Below, piece by piece: positions 10,405 through 21,558 of a stretch of DNA of 64,000 bases. The stretch is from contig NZ_JAQOMR010000001.1 in assembly GCF_028401385.1 (NCBI RefSeq), positions 3,756,001-3,820,000 on the forward strand. Direction: 5' to 3'. A program made the position numbers and the translations under genes. Source of the DNA: Marinicella algicola (GTDB taxonomy: Bacteria > Pseudomonadota > Gammaproteobacteria > Xanthomonadales > Marinicellaceae). The notes beneath the pieces were generated by a model. The model did no database searches. It was not told where the DNA came from and saw only the letters and a program-made list of their open reading frames with translations. Every line of letters begins with the position of its first letter. The stretch's first letter is position 1.

Positions 10405-11726
10405 ATGATGCGAGCTTCCGATACAATCTTTGCACTTTCGAGTGGTGCGCTGCCATCCGGTGTTGCGGTTATCCGCATTTCTGGCGCGGATGCCCATGAG
10501 ATCTGTGCCGCGATTGCGGGCCGAGTACCCGATCCGCGCCAGGCACAGCTTTTGACATTGCGGGATGAGACCGGTGCGGCCCTCGACCAGGCTCTGGTTT
10601 TGAGTTTTCGGGCTCCTGCATCCTTTACCGGCGAAGATTGCATTGAATTTCATCTTCATGGTGGCCGGGCGGTTGTCCGCGCGGCATTGGACCGAATTTC
10701 GTCTTTCGACAATACCCGCCACGCCGAGGCCGGCGAGTTCACACGACGCGCATTCGAGAACGGAAAGCTTGATCTTGTCGAGGCCGAGGGCTTATCCGAT
10801 ATCATCGTTGCCGAGACCGAGATGCAGCGCCGTCTGGCCATGGAGCAGGCGAGCGGTAAGCTTTCGGAGCTCTATGAAGGCTGGGCGACGGCGCTGTCCC
10901 ATGCACGGGCAATGATTGAGGCTGAGCTCGATTTTTCTGACGAAGAGGATATCCCGGGCTCCGTGTCCGAAACCATCTGGCTGAGCGTGGAGGCGATTGC
11001 CGAGGCCATTCGTGATCACCTTACTGGCAGCCGGACAGGGAAATCATTCGTGATGGCTATCAGGTCGTGATTGCTGGCCCGCCTAATGCCGGAAAATCGA
11101 GCTTGCTCAATGCCTTGGCTCGGCGTGATATTGCGATTGTTACCGATGTGGCCGGTACCACGCGGGATGTTCTCGAGGTCAACCTCGATATAGGCGGCTA
11201 TGCGGTTCGGCTTTATGATACGGCGGGTTTGCGTGACACAGACGACGTCGTTGAAGCCGAAGGCGTCCGTCGGGCGCGTGCAATACTGGGTTCGGCGGAT
11301 CTGGTGCTGTCGCTTGCAGAGATCGCGGAAGGATCAAGTGCTGAGGTATTCTCTGATCTGGACTGCCTGAAAATTGGCACAAAATCCGATGTTGCTGCTC
11401 CCGAAGTCGATACCGCAACGTTTGATTTGGTGTTGTCGTCGCACAGCTGGGCAGGGATGGATGACCTTATCGCGGCCATATCTGAACGGTTGGCGGATCG
11501 TGTTGCCGGTTCTTCGTTAAGCCTGCCGGTGCGAGCCCGTCAGACGGACTACCTGCAGCAGGCACTGGTGGCGCTGGAGGCGGCTCTCACTGAGCGCGGG
11601 CTCTCACCAGAACTTCCGTCGGAATCGCTCAGACAGTCGGCGGAGGCTCTGGGACGGATCACCGGACGGGTGGATGTCGAAGATTTACTGGACGTGATCT
11701 TTTCGTCGTTTTGCGTTGGCAAGTGA
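10405..11726 (+). CDS. mnmE: tRNA-5-carboxymethylaminomethyl-2-thiouridine GTPase MnmE
   Basis: GTPase half of the MnmE-MnmG complex that modifies wobble U34 of tRNAs. N-terminal formyl-THF-binding domain begins MRASDTIFALSSGALPSGVA; the G domain carries AGPPNAGKSSLLNAL (G1), DVAGTTRD (G2), DTAGLRD (G3) and IGTKSD (G4). The C-terminus is FSSFCVGK, the conserved C-x-G-K catalytic tail. One G is missing at 11038-11040, breaking the frame exactly before the G domain; repaired length is about 440 residues. It is separated from mnmG by a perfect parS site. Confidence 0.96.
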
Positions 11727-11730
11727 GCGA

Positions 11731-11746
11731 TGTTTCACGTGAAACA
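11731..11746. promoter_or_regulatory. parS: parS centromere site (perfect)
   Basis: TGTTTCACGTGAAACA is an exact, fully palindromic match to the bacterial ParB binding site. It lies in the gap between mnmE and mnmG, 4.6 kb from oriC and 2.6 kb from parA, where ParB would load to organise the origin region for segregation. Confidence 0.93.
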
Positions 11747-11837
11747 ATCTTGACTCACCGCAGGTGACACGGCACAACCACTACCAAGATACGAGGGTTC
11801 CGACCACGGTCGTTGAGCCTCGAATGGAGCAGTTTTC

Positions 11838-13699
11838 ATGACCGATCACTATGATGTCGTCGTTATCGGCGGTGGCCACGCTGGATGCGAGGCAGCCTCT
11901 GTAGCGGCGCGCGCCGGTGCCAGGACGGCGTTGATCACCCATAAGCGCGAGACCATAGGTGTAATGTCTTGCAACCCAGCCATTGGTGGATTGGGCAAGG
12001 GGCATTTGGTGCGCGAAATCGATGCGCTTGACGGGCTGATGGGCCGGGTGGCTGATGCGGCCGCGATCCAGTACCGCATGCTGAACAGGCGCAAGGGGCC
12101 GGCTGTCCGCGGACCGCGTAGTCAGGCAGATCGCCGGCTTTACCGTCAGGCGATGCAGGATGCGCTCGCAGATATAGACAACCTTGATGTGATCGAAGGC
12201 GATGTGTTCGATATTGAAACAAGCGATGGCCGCGTATCCGCGGTGACGACCAAGGATGGGCGGCAGTATCGCTGTGGCGCTGCCGTTTTGACAACAGGGA
12301 CTTTTTGCGCGGACTGATCCATATCGGTATGCGCAAGATTCCAGCGGGCCGGGTGGGTGAGGCACCGTCACTCGGTCTGTCTGAGACGCTTGGTCGTCTT
12401 GGTCTCTCGCTTGGTCGTCTGAAGACCGGAACACCGGCCCGGCTTGATGGGCGCACGATCGACTGGACATCGCTTGATCGGCAAAGCGCTGATGACGACG
12501 CCGTGCCGTTTTCGTTTTTGACCGATGGTGTCCAGAACCGACAGATCGATTGCGGCATTACCCGGACAACTCCGGAGGTCCATGCGATCATTCGTGAGAA
12601 TATTGGCCTTTCAGCCATGTACTCCGGCCAGATTGAAGGGGTTGGTCCGCGTTATTGTCCGTCGATCGAAGACAAGATCATGCGCTTCGGCGATCGTGAT
12701 GGTCATCAAATCTTTCTGGAGCCCGAGGGCCTTGATGGCCATACGGTCTATCCAAACGGGATTTCCACCTCTTTGCCCGAAGACGTTCAGCAGGCCTTCA
12801 TTCGGGCTATTCCCGGGCTTGAAAAGGTTGAAATCCTGCAGCCTGGTTATGCCATTGAATATGATCACGTCGACCCTCGTGAGTTGAAGCCGTCGCTGGA
12901 GCTGAAAAAGATGCCGGGCCTTTTCCTGGCTGGACAAATCAATGGAACGACCGGGTATGAAGAGGCGGCCGCTCAGGGGCTTGTTGGCGGGCTCAACGCC
13001 GCGAAAGTTGCGGGAGACGAAGAACCTGTCATCTTCTCGCGCACCGATTCCTACATCGGAGTGATGGTGGATGACCTGACCTCGCGAGGCGTTGCCGAGC
13101 CTTATCGAATGTTCACCTCCCGCGCGGAGTATCGGCTGAGCCTGCGGGCGGACAACGCCGATGAAAGGCTGACACCCTTGGCTCTGGCTCTGGGCGTCGT
13201 TTCTTCAGAAAGGCGAAGGCGCTTCGAAGCATACGAGATGGAACTGGACCGTGCGCGCGATAGCCTCAAGGCCCGCTCGGTGACGCCGAATGAAGCCATT
13301 TCCTACGGGCTAAAACTGAACCAGGATGGTCAGCGTCGGACGGCCTATGACCTCCTCGCCTATCCTGGGTATGACTTTGAGGTGATGACACGGATCTGGC
13401 CGGAGCTCTCCGAGACCAGAAGCATGGTTCGCAATGCAATTGAGATCGAGGCCTCCTATGCTGTCTATCTGGATCGGCAGGCGGCCGATATAGCGCAGGT
13501 TCGCAAGGATGAGGGCAGGGCCATTCCCGACGATTTTGATTATGCTGCGTTGCCTGGTCTTTCGAACGAGTTGAAAGGCAAGCTGGCAAAAGCCCGCCCG
13601 GCGACAATTGCGCAGGCAAGTCGGGTTGACGGCATGACTCCGGCAGCGCTTTCGCTACTGCTGGTGCGTTTGCGAGCGTTCAGGACAATGGCGGCGTGA
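11838..13699 (+). CDS. mnmG: tRNA-5-carboxymethylaminomethyl-2-thiouridine enzyme MnmG
   Basis: FAD/NADH-dependent partner of MnmE (formerly GidA). FAD-binding [18 protein letters not shown] at the N-terminus, the family signatures [20 protein letters not shown] and [32 protein letters not shown], and [20 protein letters not shown]. One T is missing from the run at 12302-12306, inside [14 protein letters not shown], which splits the gene into two frames; the repaired product is about 621 residues. It is followed within 8 bases by rsmG, the classical gidA-gidB pair next to the origin. Confidence 0.96.
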
Positions 13700-13706
13700 G
13701 TACACA

Positions 13707-14342
13707 ATGAAGCTGAATGGACAGACTGTTTCACGTGAAACACAGGCTCGCCTCGAGCGTTTCGCGCAGCACTTCGAAAAATGGGCGAAGTCAATCAATC
13801 TTGTAGCGCCATCAACGCGCCAGCAATTCTGGGACCGTCATGTCGCTGACAGCGCTCAGGTCTTTCAGCTTTCCCCGGCGCCGAAGACCTGGATCGACAT
13901 TGGAAGCGGAGGCGGGTTTCCCGGGCTGATCACGGCTATTCTTCTTGCAGAGAAAGGGGCGGGGCGGGTCCATCTGGTGGAGAGCAATAACAAGAAGGCC
14001 GCGTTCCTACGCACCGCTATTCGTGAGACCGGGGCGTTGGCCGGTGTCCATGCCATCCGGGCAGAAGCTGCGTTTGGCGCTCTTCCGGTGGCTAAAGCGA
14101 TGTCGGCACGGGCTCTAGCCGAGTTGCCGTTGCTCCTCGACTATGCCGCACCGTGGTTTGTCGGCGATCCTGAGTTCACCGCCTTTTTCCACAAAGGCAG
14201 GGATTATCAGCGTGAGATCGACAAAGCGCGTGACCATTGGGACTTTGATCTGATAAAACATCAGAGCAAGGTCGACCCCGGTTCTGTGATACTGGAAATA
14301 TCGAATCTTGCGCCGTCCTCGGGCTCTAAACTGGCGGAATAG
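13707..14342 (+). CDS. rsmG: 16S rRNA (guanine-527-N7)-methyltransferase RsmG
   Basis: Methylates G527 in the 530 loop of 16S rRNA; loss usually gives low-level streptomycin resistance. The SAM-binding motif [19 protein letters not shown] is near residue 65, preceded by [20 protein letters not shown]. 211 residues, frame intact. The first codons (QTVSRETQ) contain a perfect parS site, so protein and centromere sequence constrain each other. Tightly spaced between mnmG and parA. Confidence 0.95.
   Translation: MKLNGQTVSRETQARLERFAQHFEKWAKSINLVAPSTRQQFWDRHVADSAQVFQLSPAPKTWIDIGSGGGFPGLITAILLAEKGAGRVHLVESNNKKAAFLRTAIRETGALAGVHAIRAEAAFGALPVAKAMSARALAELPLLLDYAAPWFVGDPEFTAFFHKGRDYQREIDKARDHWDFDLIKHQSKVDPGSVILEISNLAPSSGSKLAE
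13727..13742. promoter_or_regulatory. parS: parS centromere site (perfect) inside rsmG
   Basis: A second exact copy of TGTTTCACGTGAAACA, 2.0 kb from the first. It lies in codons 7-12 of rsmG, where it is read as VSRET, a common location in alphaproteobacterial rsmG genes. Confidence 0.93.
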
Positions 14343-14345
14343 TCA

Positions 14346-15137
14346 ATGAACCGTAAAACGCGCATCATTACGATCGCCAACCAGAAAGGCGGCGTTGGTA
14401 AAACCACCACTGCCATCAATTTGGCAACCGCACTTGCGGCAATTGGCGAAAAGGTCCTGGTTATGGATCTCGATCCGCAGGGCAATGCCAGCACTGGTCT
14501 CGGAATCGAACGTGATCAGCGCGAGTTCTCTGCTTATGATGTTCTCGTCGGTGACAAAACGATCACGGAAGCGGCTGTGCCGACTGCTGTTCCCAATCTG
14601 GACCTCGTTCCTTCGACGCTCGATCTTCTTGGTTTCGAGCTCGAAATCGCGTCGGATCCGCGCCGTGTTTTCAAACTGCGCGATGCCTTGTCGCAATCTG
14701 ATGTCGGAAAATATCGCTATATCTTCTGCGATTGCCCACCATCCTTTAACCTGCTGACGATGAACGCCATGGGCGCGGCGCAGGCTATACTCGTTCCTCT
14801 GCAGTGCGAGTTCTTTGCGCTTGAGGGCCTGAGCCAGCTTCTTGATACCGTCGCCGAGGTGCGTAGCACAATCAACCCGGGTCTCGAAATTCAGGGCGTG
14901 GTGCTGACCATGTATGATTCCCGCAATAATCTGGCCCAACAGGTGGTGTCGGATGTTCGTGAATATATGGGTGCCAAGGTCTACAAGACGTTGATTCCAC
15001 GAAATGTCCGTGTCTCGGAGGCGCCATCCTTCGGCAAGCCAGTCATTCTTTACGACCTGAAATGTCAGGGAAGCCAAGCCTATATCCATCTGGCATCTGA
15101 AATCATTCAGCGAGAACGCGCGTTGGCAGCCGCTTGA
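14346..15137 (+). CDS. parA: Chromosome partitioning ATPase ParA
   Basis: Walker-type ATPase that moves ParB-parS complexes during segregation. Deviant Walker A motif IANQKGGVGKTTTAINLA near residue 9, VLVMDLDPQGNASTGLGIE, Walker B YIFCDCPPSFNLLTMNAM and PRNVRVSEAPSFGKPV. It lacks an N-terminal DNA-binding extension, as expected for the short chromosomal type. 263 residues, frame intact. The start is three bases after the rsmG stop, and parB follows 41 bases downstream. Confidence 0.97.
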   Translation: MNRKTRIITIANQKGGVGKTTTAINLATALAAIGEKVLVMDLDPQGNASTGLGIERDQREFSAYDVLVGDKTITEAAVPTAVPNLDLVPSTLDLLGFELEIASDPRRVFKLRDALSQSDVGKYRYIFCDCPPSFNLLTMNAMGAAQAILVPLQCEFFALEGLSQLLDTVAEVRSTINPGLEIQGVVLTMYDSRNNLAQQVVSDVREYMGAKVYKTLIPRNVRVSEAPSFGKPVILYDLKCQGSQAYIHLASEIIQRERALAAA

Positions 15138-15178
15138 TGGGCGGGGTATTGCTGAACTAGACGGTTGGGGTAATCAGT

Positions 15179-16060
15179 ATGAGCGAAGAGAATTCAAAAC
15201 GGCGGCTCGGGCGTGGTCTAGCGGCGCTGATTGGCGATATCGAAAAGGCAGAACCGGCCGATACATCCGCAGCCCCGGTGACGGCGGATCGCCGTATTCC
15301 CGTTGAGTTCATCTCGCGTAACCCACGCAATCCCCGCCGTCATTTCGAGGAAGATGACCTTCGTGATCTTGCGGCCTCGGTTCGTCAGCACGGTATTGTG
15401 CAGCCGGTCGTGGTGCGCACGATTGGTGATAAACGCTATGAGATCATCGCTGGTGAGCGCCGTTGGCGCGCAGCACAGCTGGCCGGTCTCTCTGAAGTTC
15501 CTGCTCTGATTCGCGATGTGGATGACCGTACAGCGCTTGAGATCGCGATCGTTGAAAATGTGCAACGCGCCGATCTCAATCCGCTTGAGGAAGCCAATGG
15601 CTATGAGCTACTGATGGCTGAGCACGGCTATACCCAGAATGATCTTGGCGAGATTATCGGTAAAAGCCGTAGCCATGTCGCCAACAGCCTACGTTTGTTG
15701 AAGTTGCCGGAGAGCGTTCTCGAGTTGCTTTCGCAAGGCGCTCTCTCGGCCGGTCATGCCCGTGCATTGATCTCCACCCCGGATCCTGACGCATTGGCGC
15801 GCACGGTCATTGAAAAGGGTCTGTCAGTACGCGAAGTTGAAAAGCTCGCTCAAAAGGCGATTGACGGCGGCGGCATCAGGGCGTCGCGTCAGCCAAGGCA
15901 GAAAGATGCCGATACGTTGGAGCTGGAGCGCTCACTTTCCGACCGGCTTGGTCTTGCGATCACGATCGATCATAAGGTGGATGGCGGACAGATTCGGATT
16001 GCTTATAGTTCTCTCGACCAACTGGATGATATTTGCCGCCGCCTCCAAAATGTCCGCTGA
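15179..16060 (+). CDS. parB: Chromosome partitioning protein ParB (CTPase clamp)
   Basis: Loads at parS and spreads as a sliding clamp. MSEENSKRRLGRGLAALIGD is the ParA-interacting N-terminus; the CTP-binding domain has RNPRNPRRHFEEDDL and GERRWRAAQLAGLSEVP; ENVQRADLNPLEEANGY and the helix-turn-helix GKSRSHVANSLRLLKLPESV bind parS; the C-terminal part dimerises. 293 residues, frame intact. Five parS or parS-like sites for it lie in this window. Confidence 0.97.
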   Translation: MSEENSKRRLGRGLAALIGDIEKAEPADTSAAPVTADRRIPVEFISRNPRNPRRHFEEDDLRDLAASVRQHGIVQPVVVRTIGDKRYEIIAGERRWRAAQLAGLSEVPALIRDVDDRTALEIAIVENVQRADLNPLEEANGYELLMAEHGYTQNDLGEIIGKSRSHVANSLRLLKLPESVLELLSQGALSAGHARALISTPDPDALARTVIEKGLSVREVEKLAQKAIDGGGIRASRQPRQKDADTLELERSLSDRLGLAITIDHKVDGGQIRIAYSSLDQLDDICRRLQNVR

Positions 16061-16322
16061 AATTGCATCAATACAATATGATACGATACAATTTTATGAA
16101 TTAATTACAGTTGCTTATGTGTTTGCGCAGCGGATCGCCCAGTTTTGCGACTAAGCAGTGGCGAAGTCATCTGGCGTAGCGCCCTGGGCGTCCGTTAGGT
16201 GCTTTGCCTTGGTGGCGTCGACCACGCAGAGCTAAATGCCGACGCAATTTCGACGACCTCAGTCGAGAAAGTCCTCAGACTTCCTGGCACAACAGATTTG
16301 AATGTAGCCCAAAAAGGGGCGG
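16061..16322. other. Non-coding gap between parB and holA
   Basis: The two genes converge here. The first 50 bases after parB are AT-rich, and the rest has no convincing gene. A short leftward reading contains VVDATKAKHLTDAQGATPDD, but it has no recognisable start or family. Confidence 0.5.
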
Positions 16323-17367
16323 CTAGTTGGTGCCTGCGCGACGGTTTGATCGCAGTGTCAGTGCCAGAAGCGTCTGCGTAGCGATGCTTTGCTCGAGAGC
16401 TGGATGACGCCGCGTATTCAGGACCGCTTCAGAGAGCATGCGTAAGGCCCGCTCGGTGGCTGCGCCATCCCATATCGTCAGTGCCTTTTCGAAAATCGGC
16501 TTGCGACGAAAAAGATCTGTCGACCGAGTGTCTGCATCACATTGCTGACGGGCTGGCGTTTACTCTCCATTTCGGCGCGCATCTGGTCAAGCAGGTTAAA
16601 CTGCCGCAAGCATCCGTTCAAAATCATAAAAATCGGGGTTTTGGATTGCGAAACCTTGGCCATGGCATGTCTGAGAGCGGCAACATCTCCCGAGAGTACG
16701 GCATCAACGGCGTCGTCAGCCGAAATCGCGCTGGCATCGCCAATGACTGCGGCAATGTCGTCTTCATTGAGGACATCCAGGCCGTGGCCGTAAAGTGTGA
16801 GCTTTTCGATTTCGTTCCGGGTGGCGAGCCTGTCGCCGCCGATCATGGAGAGAAGAAGCTGTCGCGCCGGCGGCGTAAGCCTCAGTCCGGCCTCGCCCAA
16901 TGTCTGATCAATCAGGGCATTGAGTGCTCTTGCGTCATCGGCATAGCAGGGAATAGCGGCGATCCGTTGAGAATTTTCCGCGGCCTTACGCATCGCCGTG
17001 CCTTTGCGCAGCTCCCCGGCCTCAATAATCAGAAAGGCGCCTTCCAGTGGCAGTTCTGACAATGTGTTGAGCGCGCTTGCCAGTGCCTTGTCATTGCCGC
17101 CAGCCCGCACCCAGACGAGCCGGGAGCCACCAAAAGCCCGATCGAATTCACTTCATCGACAATCCGACCGGCGTCGCCTTCGATATCGCCGACATCCAGC
17201 TTCATCACGGAGAAGGGGTCGTCGAGTGCAACGCCGGTACCTTTGGCAATTAGCCCGGCCCGTTCGCTCACAAGCCCGCGATCAGGACCGTAAAGCAGGA
17301 ACAGCTTGTAGCGCGACAGCCCCTGCCGCAGGAACTCGTCAAACTTGTAGGATTTGATTTCCGTCAT
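16323..17367 (-). CDS. holA: DNA polymerase III delta subunit (clamp loader)
   Basis: Opens the beta clamp in the replicase clamp loader. Begins MTEIKSYKFDEFLRQGLSRY, then LFLLYGPDRGLVSERAGLIA; later LNTLSELPLEGAFLIIEAGE and LLLSMIGGDRLATRNEIEKL are typical of the family. Two bases are missing, one in the A-run at 17132-17135 (restoring SIGLFGGSRLVWVRAGG) and one in the A-run at 16509-16513 (restoring GRQIFFRRKPIFEKAL). After repair the protein runs to the TAG at 16323-16325, about 348 residues, a normal size. Downstream of leuS-lptE on the same strand. Confidence 0.9.
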
Positions 17368-17441
17368 CGCACAGGCCGTTTCGATCGGTGGTACGGAAGA
17401 TTGCAGCCGCTCAGTGCGGCCGAACAATGTTCAGAGAAGAG

Positions 17442-17468
17442 CCCGGCAATGCGGTTTTCATTGCCGGG
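17442..17468 (-). terminator. Hairpin between lptE and holA
   Basis: CCCGGCAATG and CATTGCCGGG form a 10-bp perfect stem with a seven-base loop, just after the lptE stop. Read leftwards the tail is CTCTTCTCTG, pyrimidine-rich but without a long T run. It could be a weak terminator or attenuator between the leuS-lptE unit and holA. Confidence 0.5.
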
Positions 17469-17477
17469 AAACGCGTT

Positions 17478-18033
17478 TCACTCGGTCACCGGCTGCATTT
17501 CCAGCGGTGGCTCATCGTTAAGGGCGATCGCCAGATCGGCGTTGATGATCTCGGCAACCTCCTCGACGCACGCTGCTCGGCATCGCGGATGGCCCTCAGC
17601 CGTGCAAATTCCTGGGAGGAAAGTCAAGCAGGGCAATGGCGCGCCGGCGGCCGCTGGCCAGCAGCTTGTTGTCTTCACGACGGCGCAGTGCGAAATCTGC
17701 CGTCACGATTGTCCGGCCGGCGCTAGCCGTATCGGACGAATCGTCAACCAACAGCTCCGACGTCACAGCGAAGGCCGAAAGATCGACGTCATATTTCGGG
17801 CTAAGACTTTCGCCCGCGCCGCCGCTTGTCAGGAAGATCAACTCATTGCGGACATTCTGCGCAACCGGCGTTGACGGTACGGAGAAGGCAAGCTCGTGCA
17901 TCTTCGCGTTTAGCGCCGTGCCTTCTGCGCCGCCATAAAGCGGTCGCACCTGGCAGGATGTGAGTGTTGCGACAGCGGCAAGCGCGGTCAGGGAAAACGC
18001 GATCGCTCTCAGACGTGGTTTAGACAACAACAT
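17478..18033 (-). CDS. lptE: LPS-assembly lipoprotein LptE
   Basis: Outer-membrane lipoprotein that plugs the LptD translocon and helps insert lipopolysaccharide. A signal peptide ends in the lipobox LTSC near residue 27, followed by QVRPLYGG, the conserved start of the alphaproteobacterial mature protein. Two bases are missing, one in the GGG at 17614-17616 and one near 17566; repair reads [20 protein letters not shown] and then [14 protein letters not shown] to PVTE, about 185 residues. Its first 14 bases overlap the end of leuS, so it is translationally coupled. Confidence 0.88.
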
Positions 18034-20649
18034 TCACGATCCTTTGCGGCACGACGATGATCTTGCGCGGCGCCTTGCCGTCGAGCGCCCGTACAACCGC
18101 TTCAAGCTCCAGCACCGCCTGTTTGATGCTGTCCTGATCGGCATCGCGGGCAACCGTCAGTTCGGCCCGCTTCTTGCCGTTGATCTGGACCGGCAGCGTT
18201 ACTTCATTGTCGGCGGTCAAGGCCTCATCATAGCCGGGCCAGGCCGCCATGGCGATCATACCCTCAGCGCCAAGCGCCCGCCAGCATTCCTCGGCGAGAT
18301 GCGGCATCATTGGCGCAAAACAATGGGTCAGGAACAGGCTCGCCTGTTTCAGCGCGCCACGCATTTCGGCGTCGGCCGTTTCGACCTCCGAAAGCGGCTG
18401 GGCCAGCACGTTGACCAGTTCATAAATGCGGGCAATCGCCTTGTTGAACGCAAGCCCGTCGAGATCGGCGGCAACGGCCTTCAGCGTCTTGTGAGCGGCG
18501 CGCGAAACCTCCAGAGCCTTGCCATTCTTGCCGGCTGCGGGCGCAATATCTGCAAGGGCAGGGGCTGCTTCGGAAATCAACCGCCAGATGCGCTGCACGA
18601 AACGGAATGTGCCCTGAACGCCGGATTCGGTCCAGACAACATCGCGATCCGGCGGCGAGTCCGACAGCACGAAGAAGCGAGCGGTATCGGCACCGTAGGT
18701 CGCCAGGATATCATCGGGGTCGATGACGTTCTTCTTCGACTTCGACATCTTTTCGATGGAGCCGATGGCGACATCCTCGCCGGTTTCGGTGAGAACCGCC
18801 TTGCGAACGCCATCGGCCTCTTCGATGGTGATTTCCGTTGGTGAGACCCAGTGGCCGGTCTGGCCGCTGCCGCCGAGACGGTAGGTCTCATGCACCACCA
18901 TGCCCTGCGTGAACAGGCCCTTGAACGGCTCGTCATGGCTGACATGGCCGGTCGCCTTCATCGCGCGGGTGAAGAAGCGAGAGTAAAGCAGATGCAGGAT
19001 CGCATGCTCGATGCCGCCGATATACTGGTCGACCGGCAGCCAGCGGTCGGCAATTGCCGGGTCCGTCGGCGCGTCTTCATGCGGTGCGGTAAAGCGGGTG
19101 TAGTACCAGCTCGAATCGACAAAGGTGTCCATCGTGTCGGTTTCGCGCCGGGCATCTTTGCCGCAATTCGGGCAGGCAACGTGACGCCAGCTTTCATGGC
19201 GGTCGAGCGGGTTCCCCGGCTTTTCGAAATCAATATCGTCAGGCAGCTGAACCGGCAGATCTTCCTTCGGAACCGGCACGACGCCGCAGTCATCGCAATG
19301 GATGACGGGGATCGGGCAACCCCAGTAGCGCTGGCGCGAAATGCCCCAGTCGCGCAGGCGGAAATTGACCTTGCGTTCACCGCGGGGCGTTCCGCGCACG
19401 GCATCGGCTTCCAGCTTGAGAGCAATGGTTTCAAATGCTTCCGTCGTGCTCATGCCGTCAAGGAAGCGGGAATTGATCATCACGCCGTCGTCGGTAAAGG
19501 CCTCGTCGCCGATTTCGAACGATGCTGCATCGCCGTCCTTCGGCATCACCACGGGCGTCACTGGCAGGCCGTACTTGCGGGCGAAATCGAGGTCGCGCTG
19601 GTCGCCGGAGGGGCAGCCGAAAATCGCACCCGTGCCATAATCCATCAGCACGAAATTGGCGACATAAACGGGCAGTTCCCAGGTCTCATCAAAGGGATGA
19701 CGCACACGGATACCGGTGTCGACGCCCTTTTTTCTGCGGTTTCGAGCGCGGCCAGCGAGGTGCCGGCGCGCCGGGTTTCCTCACAGAAGGTCGCGACCTT
19801 TTCGTCATGCTTGGCCGCTTCTTTTGCCAGCGGGTGGTCGGCGGAAATCGCCATGAACGAGGCCCCGAAAATCGTGTCGGGCCGGGTCGTGTAGACCGTC
19901 AGCTCCTCGTGTTCGCCGGCCTTGCCGGCGCTCTCGCAAATATCCCAGCGCACCATCATGCCCTCGGAGCGGCCGATCCAGTTCTTCTGCATCAGCCGGA
20001 CCTTTTCCGGCCAGCCGTCCAGCGTGTCCAGCGCATCAAGCAGGTCCTGGGCAAAATCGGTGATCTTGAAGAACCACTGGGTCAGCTCGCGCTGTTCGAC
20101 CAGCGCGCCCGAACGCCAGCCACGGCCTTCGATGACCTGCTCATTGGCAAGCACGGTCATATCGACCGGGTCCCAGTTCACCTTGGATTGCTTGCGGTAG
20201 ACGAGGCCCTTTTCCAGCATATCGATGAACAGATGTTGCTGGCGCTGGTAATATTCGACATCGCAGGTCGCGAATTCACGGGTCCAGTCGAGCGACAGAC
20301 CCATGGATTTCAGCTGATCGCGCATGGTGGCGATGTTTTCATAGGTCCAGTCCTTGGGATGAACCTTGTTCTGCATCGCCGCATTTTCCGCCGGCATGCC
20401 AAAAGCGTCCCAGCCCATCGGATGCAGCACGTTATAGCCCCGGGCCCGCTTGTAGCGGGCCACCACGTCGCCCATGGCATAGTTCCGGACATGGCCTATA
20501 TGAATGCGCCCGGAAGGATAGGGAAACATTTCAAGGACGTAATAGGTCTCGCGCGGATCAGCATTGTCAGTCACGAAGACATTGTCCTCGTTCCATTTCT
20601 TCTGCCATTCAGGTTCGACTTTGCGCGGATTGTAACGTTCAGAGGCCAT
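18020..20649 (-). CDS. leuS: Leucyl-tRNA synthetase
   Basis: Charges tRNA-Leu. The class I HIGH motif is in [19 protein letters not shown] near residue 50; the editing domain is marked by [12 protein letters not shown], and the KMSKS loop is [17 protein letters not shown] zinc-binding-like CPNCGK is also present. One A (plus-strand T) is missing from the run at 19728-19733, restoring [20 protein letters not shown] and about 876 residues. Such a break in an essential single-copy gene is best explained as sequence error. Followed by overlapping lptE and then holA. Confidence 0.97.
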
Positions 20650-20824
20650 ATCGAGCTACTCGGTCATTTTCTTGGGATTTTGGCGGTGAGCTTCATCACG
20701 AAAGCGCCCCAGCGTCAAGTTAATCAGGCCGAATTGCTCCCTTGTGAATAGGGCCGGACCCGTTGCGGGCGGTGGTGCGTTTGCCATATGGTGCGGCAAC
20801 ATGAATTGAAGGGAGTCAGGGCCG

Positions 20825-21495
20825 ATGGGTGTTTCCGAAAACCTCGAAGACGTGCGGGCAAGGATTGCCGGGGCCGAGCACGAGGCGGAGCTGGCGGAAG
20901 GGACTGTAACACTGGTTGCCGTTTCCAAGACCCATGACGCCGATATGATCCGTGAGGCGATTGCAGATGGCCAGCGGGTTTTCGGTGAAAACCGTGTTCA
21001 GGAAGCGCAGAAGAAGTTTCCGGAATTGAAGCAGGAGACGCCGGATATCGAACTGCGCCTGATCGGTCCGCTGCAGTCCAACAAGGCGGAGGACGCGGTG
21101 AAGCTGTTTGATGTGATCGAAAGCGTCGACCGCGAAAAGATTGCCCGGGCGCTGTCGAAGGAAATCAACAAGCAGGACAGGGCGCCGCGTCTTTATGTCC
21201 AGGTCAATACCGGCAACGAGCCGCAGAAGGCGGGCATCGATCCACGAGAGACGGAAGCCTTTCTCACGCTCTGCCGCGAAGAGCTGGGGCTGGAGATCGA
21301 AGGGCTGATGTGTATTCCCCGGCGGGCGAAAATCCCGGCCCGCATTTCGCGCTGCTTTCCGATCTGGCGAAGGAAAACAACGTTGCGAAACTTTCCATGG
21401 GGATGTCCGGCGATTACGAGATTGCCGTCGCCTTCGGCGCCACCAGTGTACGCGTCGGATCGGCCATTTTCGGGGAGCGGGACTATTCGGCGTAA
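20825..21495 (+). CDS. YggS-type pyridoxal-5'-phosphate homeostasis protein
   Basis: Single-domain PLP-binding protein that buffers free PLP (YggS/PROSC/PLPBP family). The PLP lysine is in [19 protein letters not shown]; the other family motifs are [57 protein letters not shown] and [13 protein letters not shown]. One C is missing from the run at 21317-21320, restoring [20 protein letters not shown]; repaired length about 223 residues. Divergent from leuS across a 175-bp gap. Confidence 0.93.
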
Positions 21496-21558
21496 GGCGT
21501 TAGAAAGGCCGGACGGCTTTGCGCGCGCCCGGCCCTGAAACATCAAATACGCAGAATG

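Noticed and set aside
16061..16322. Possible transposase remnant between parB and holA
   Set aside because: The only protein-like run (VVDATKAKHLTDAQGATPDD) matches no transposase motif I know, and no terminal repeats or target duplication are visible.
20656..20802. A 48-codon leftward frame between yggS and leuS (ends LGRFRDEAHRQNPKKMTE)
   Set aside because: Composition looks protein-like, but there is no ribosome site before either ATG and no recognised family; it lies in the shared upstream region of two divergent genes.
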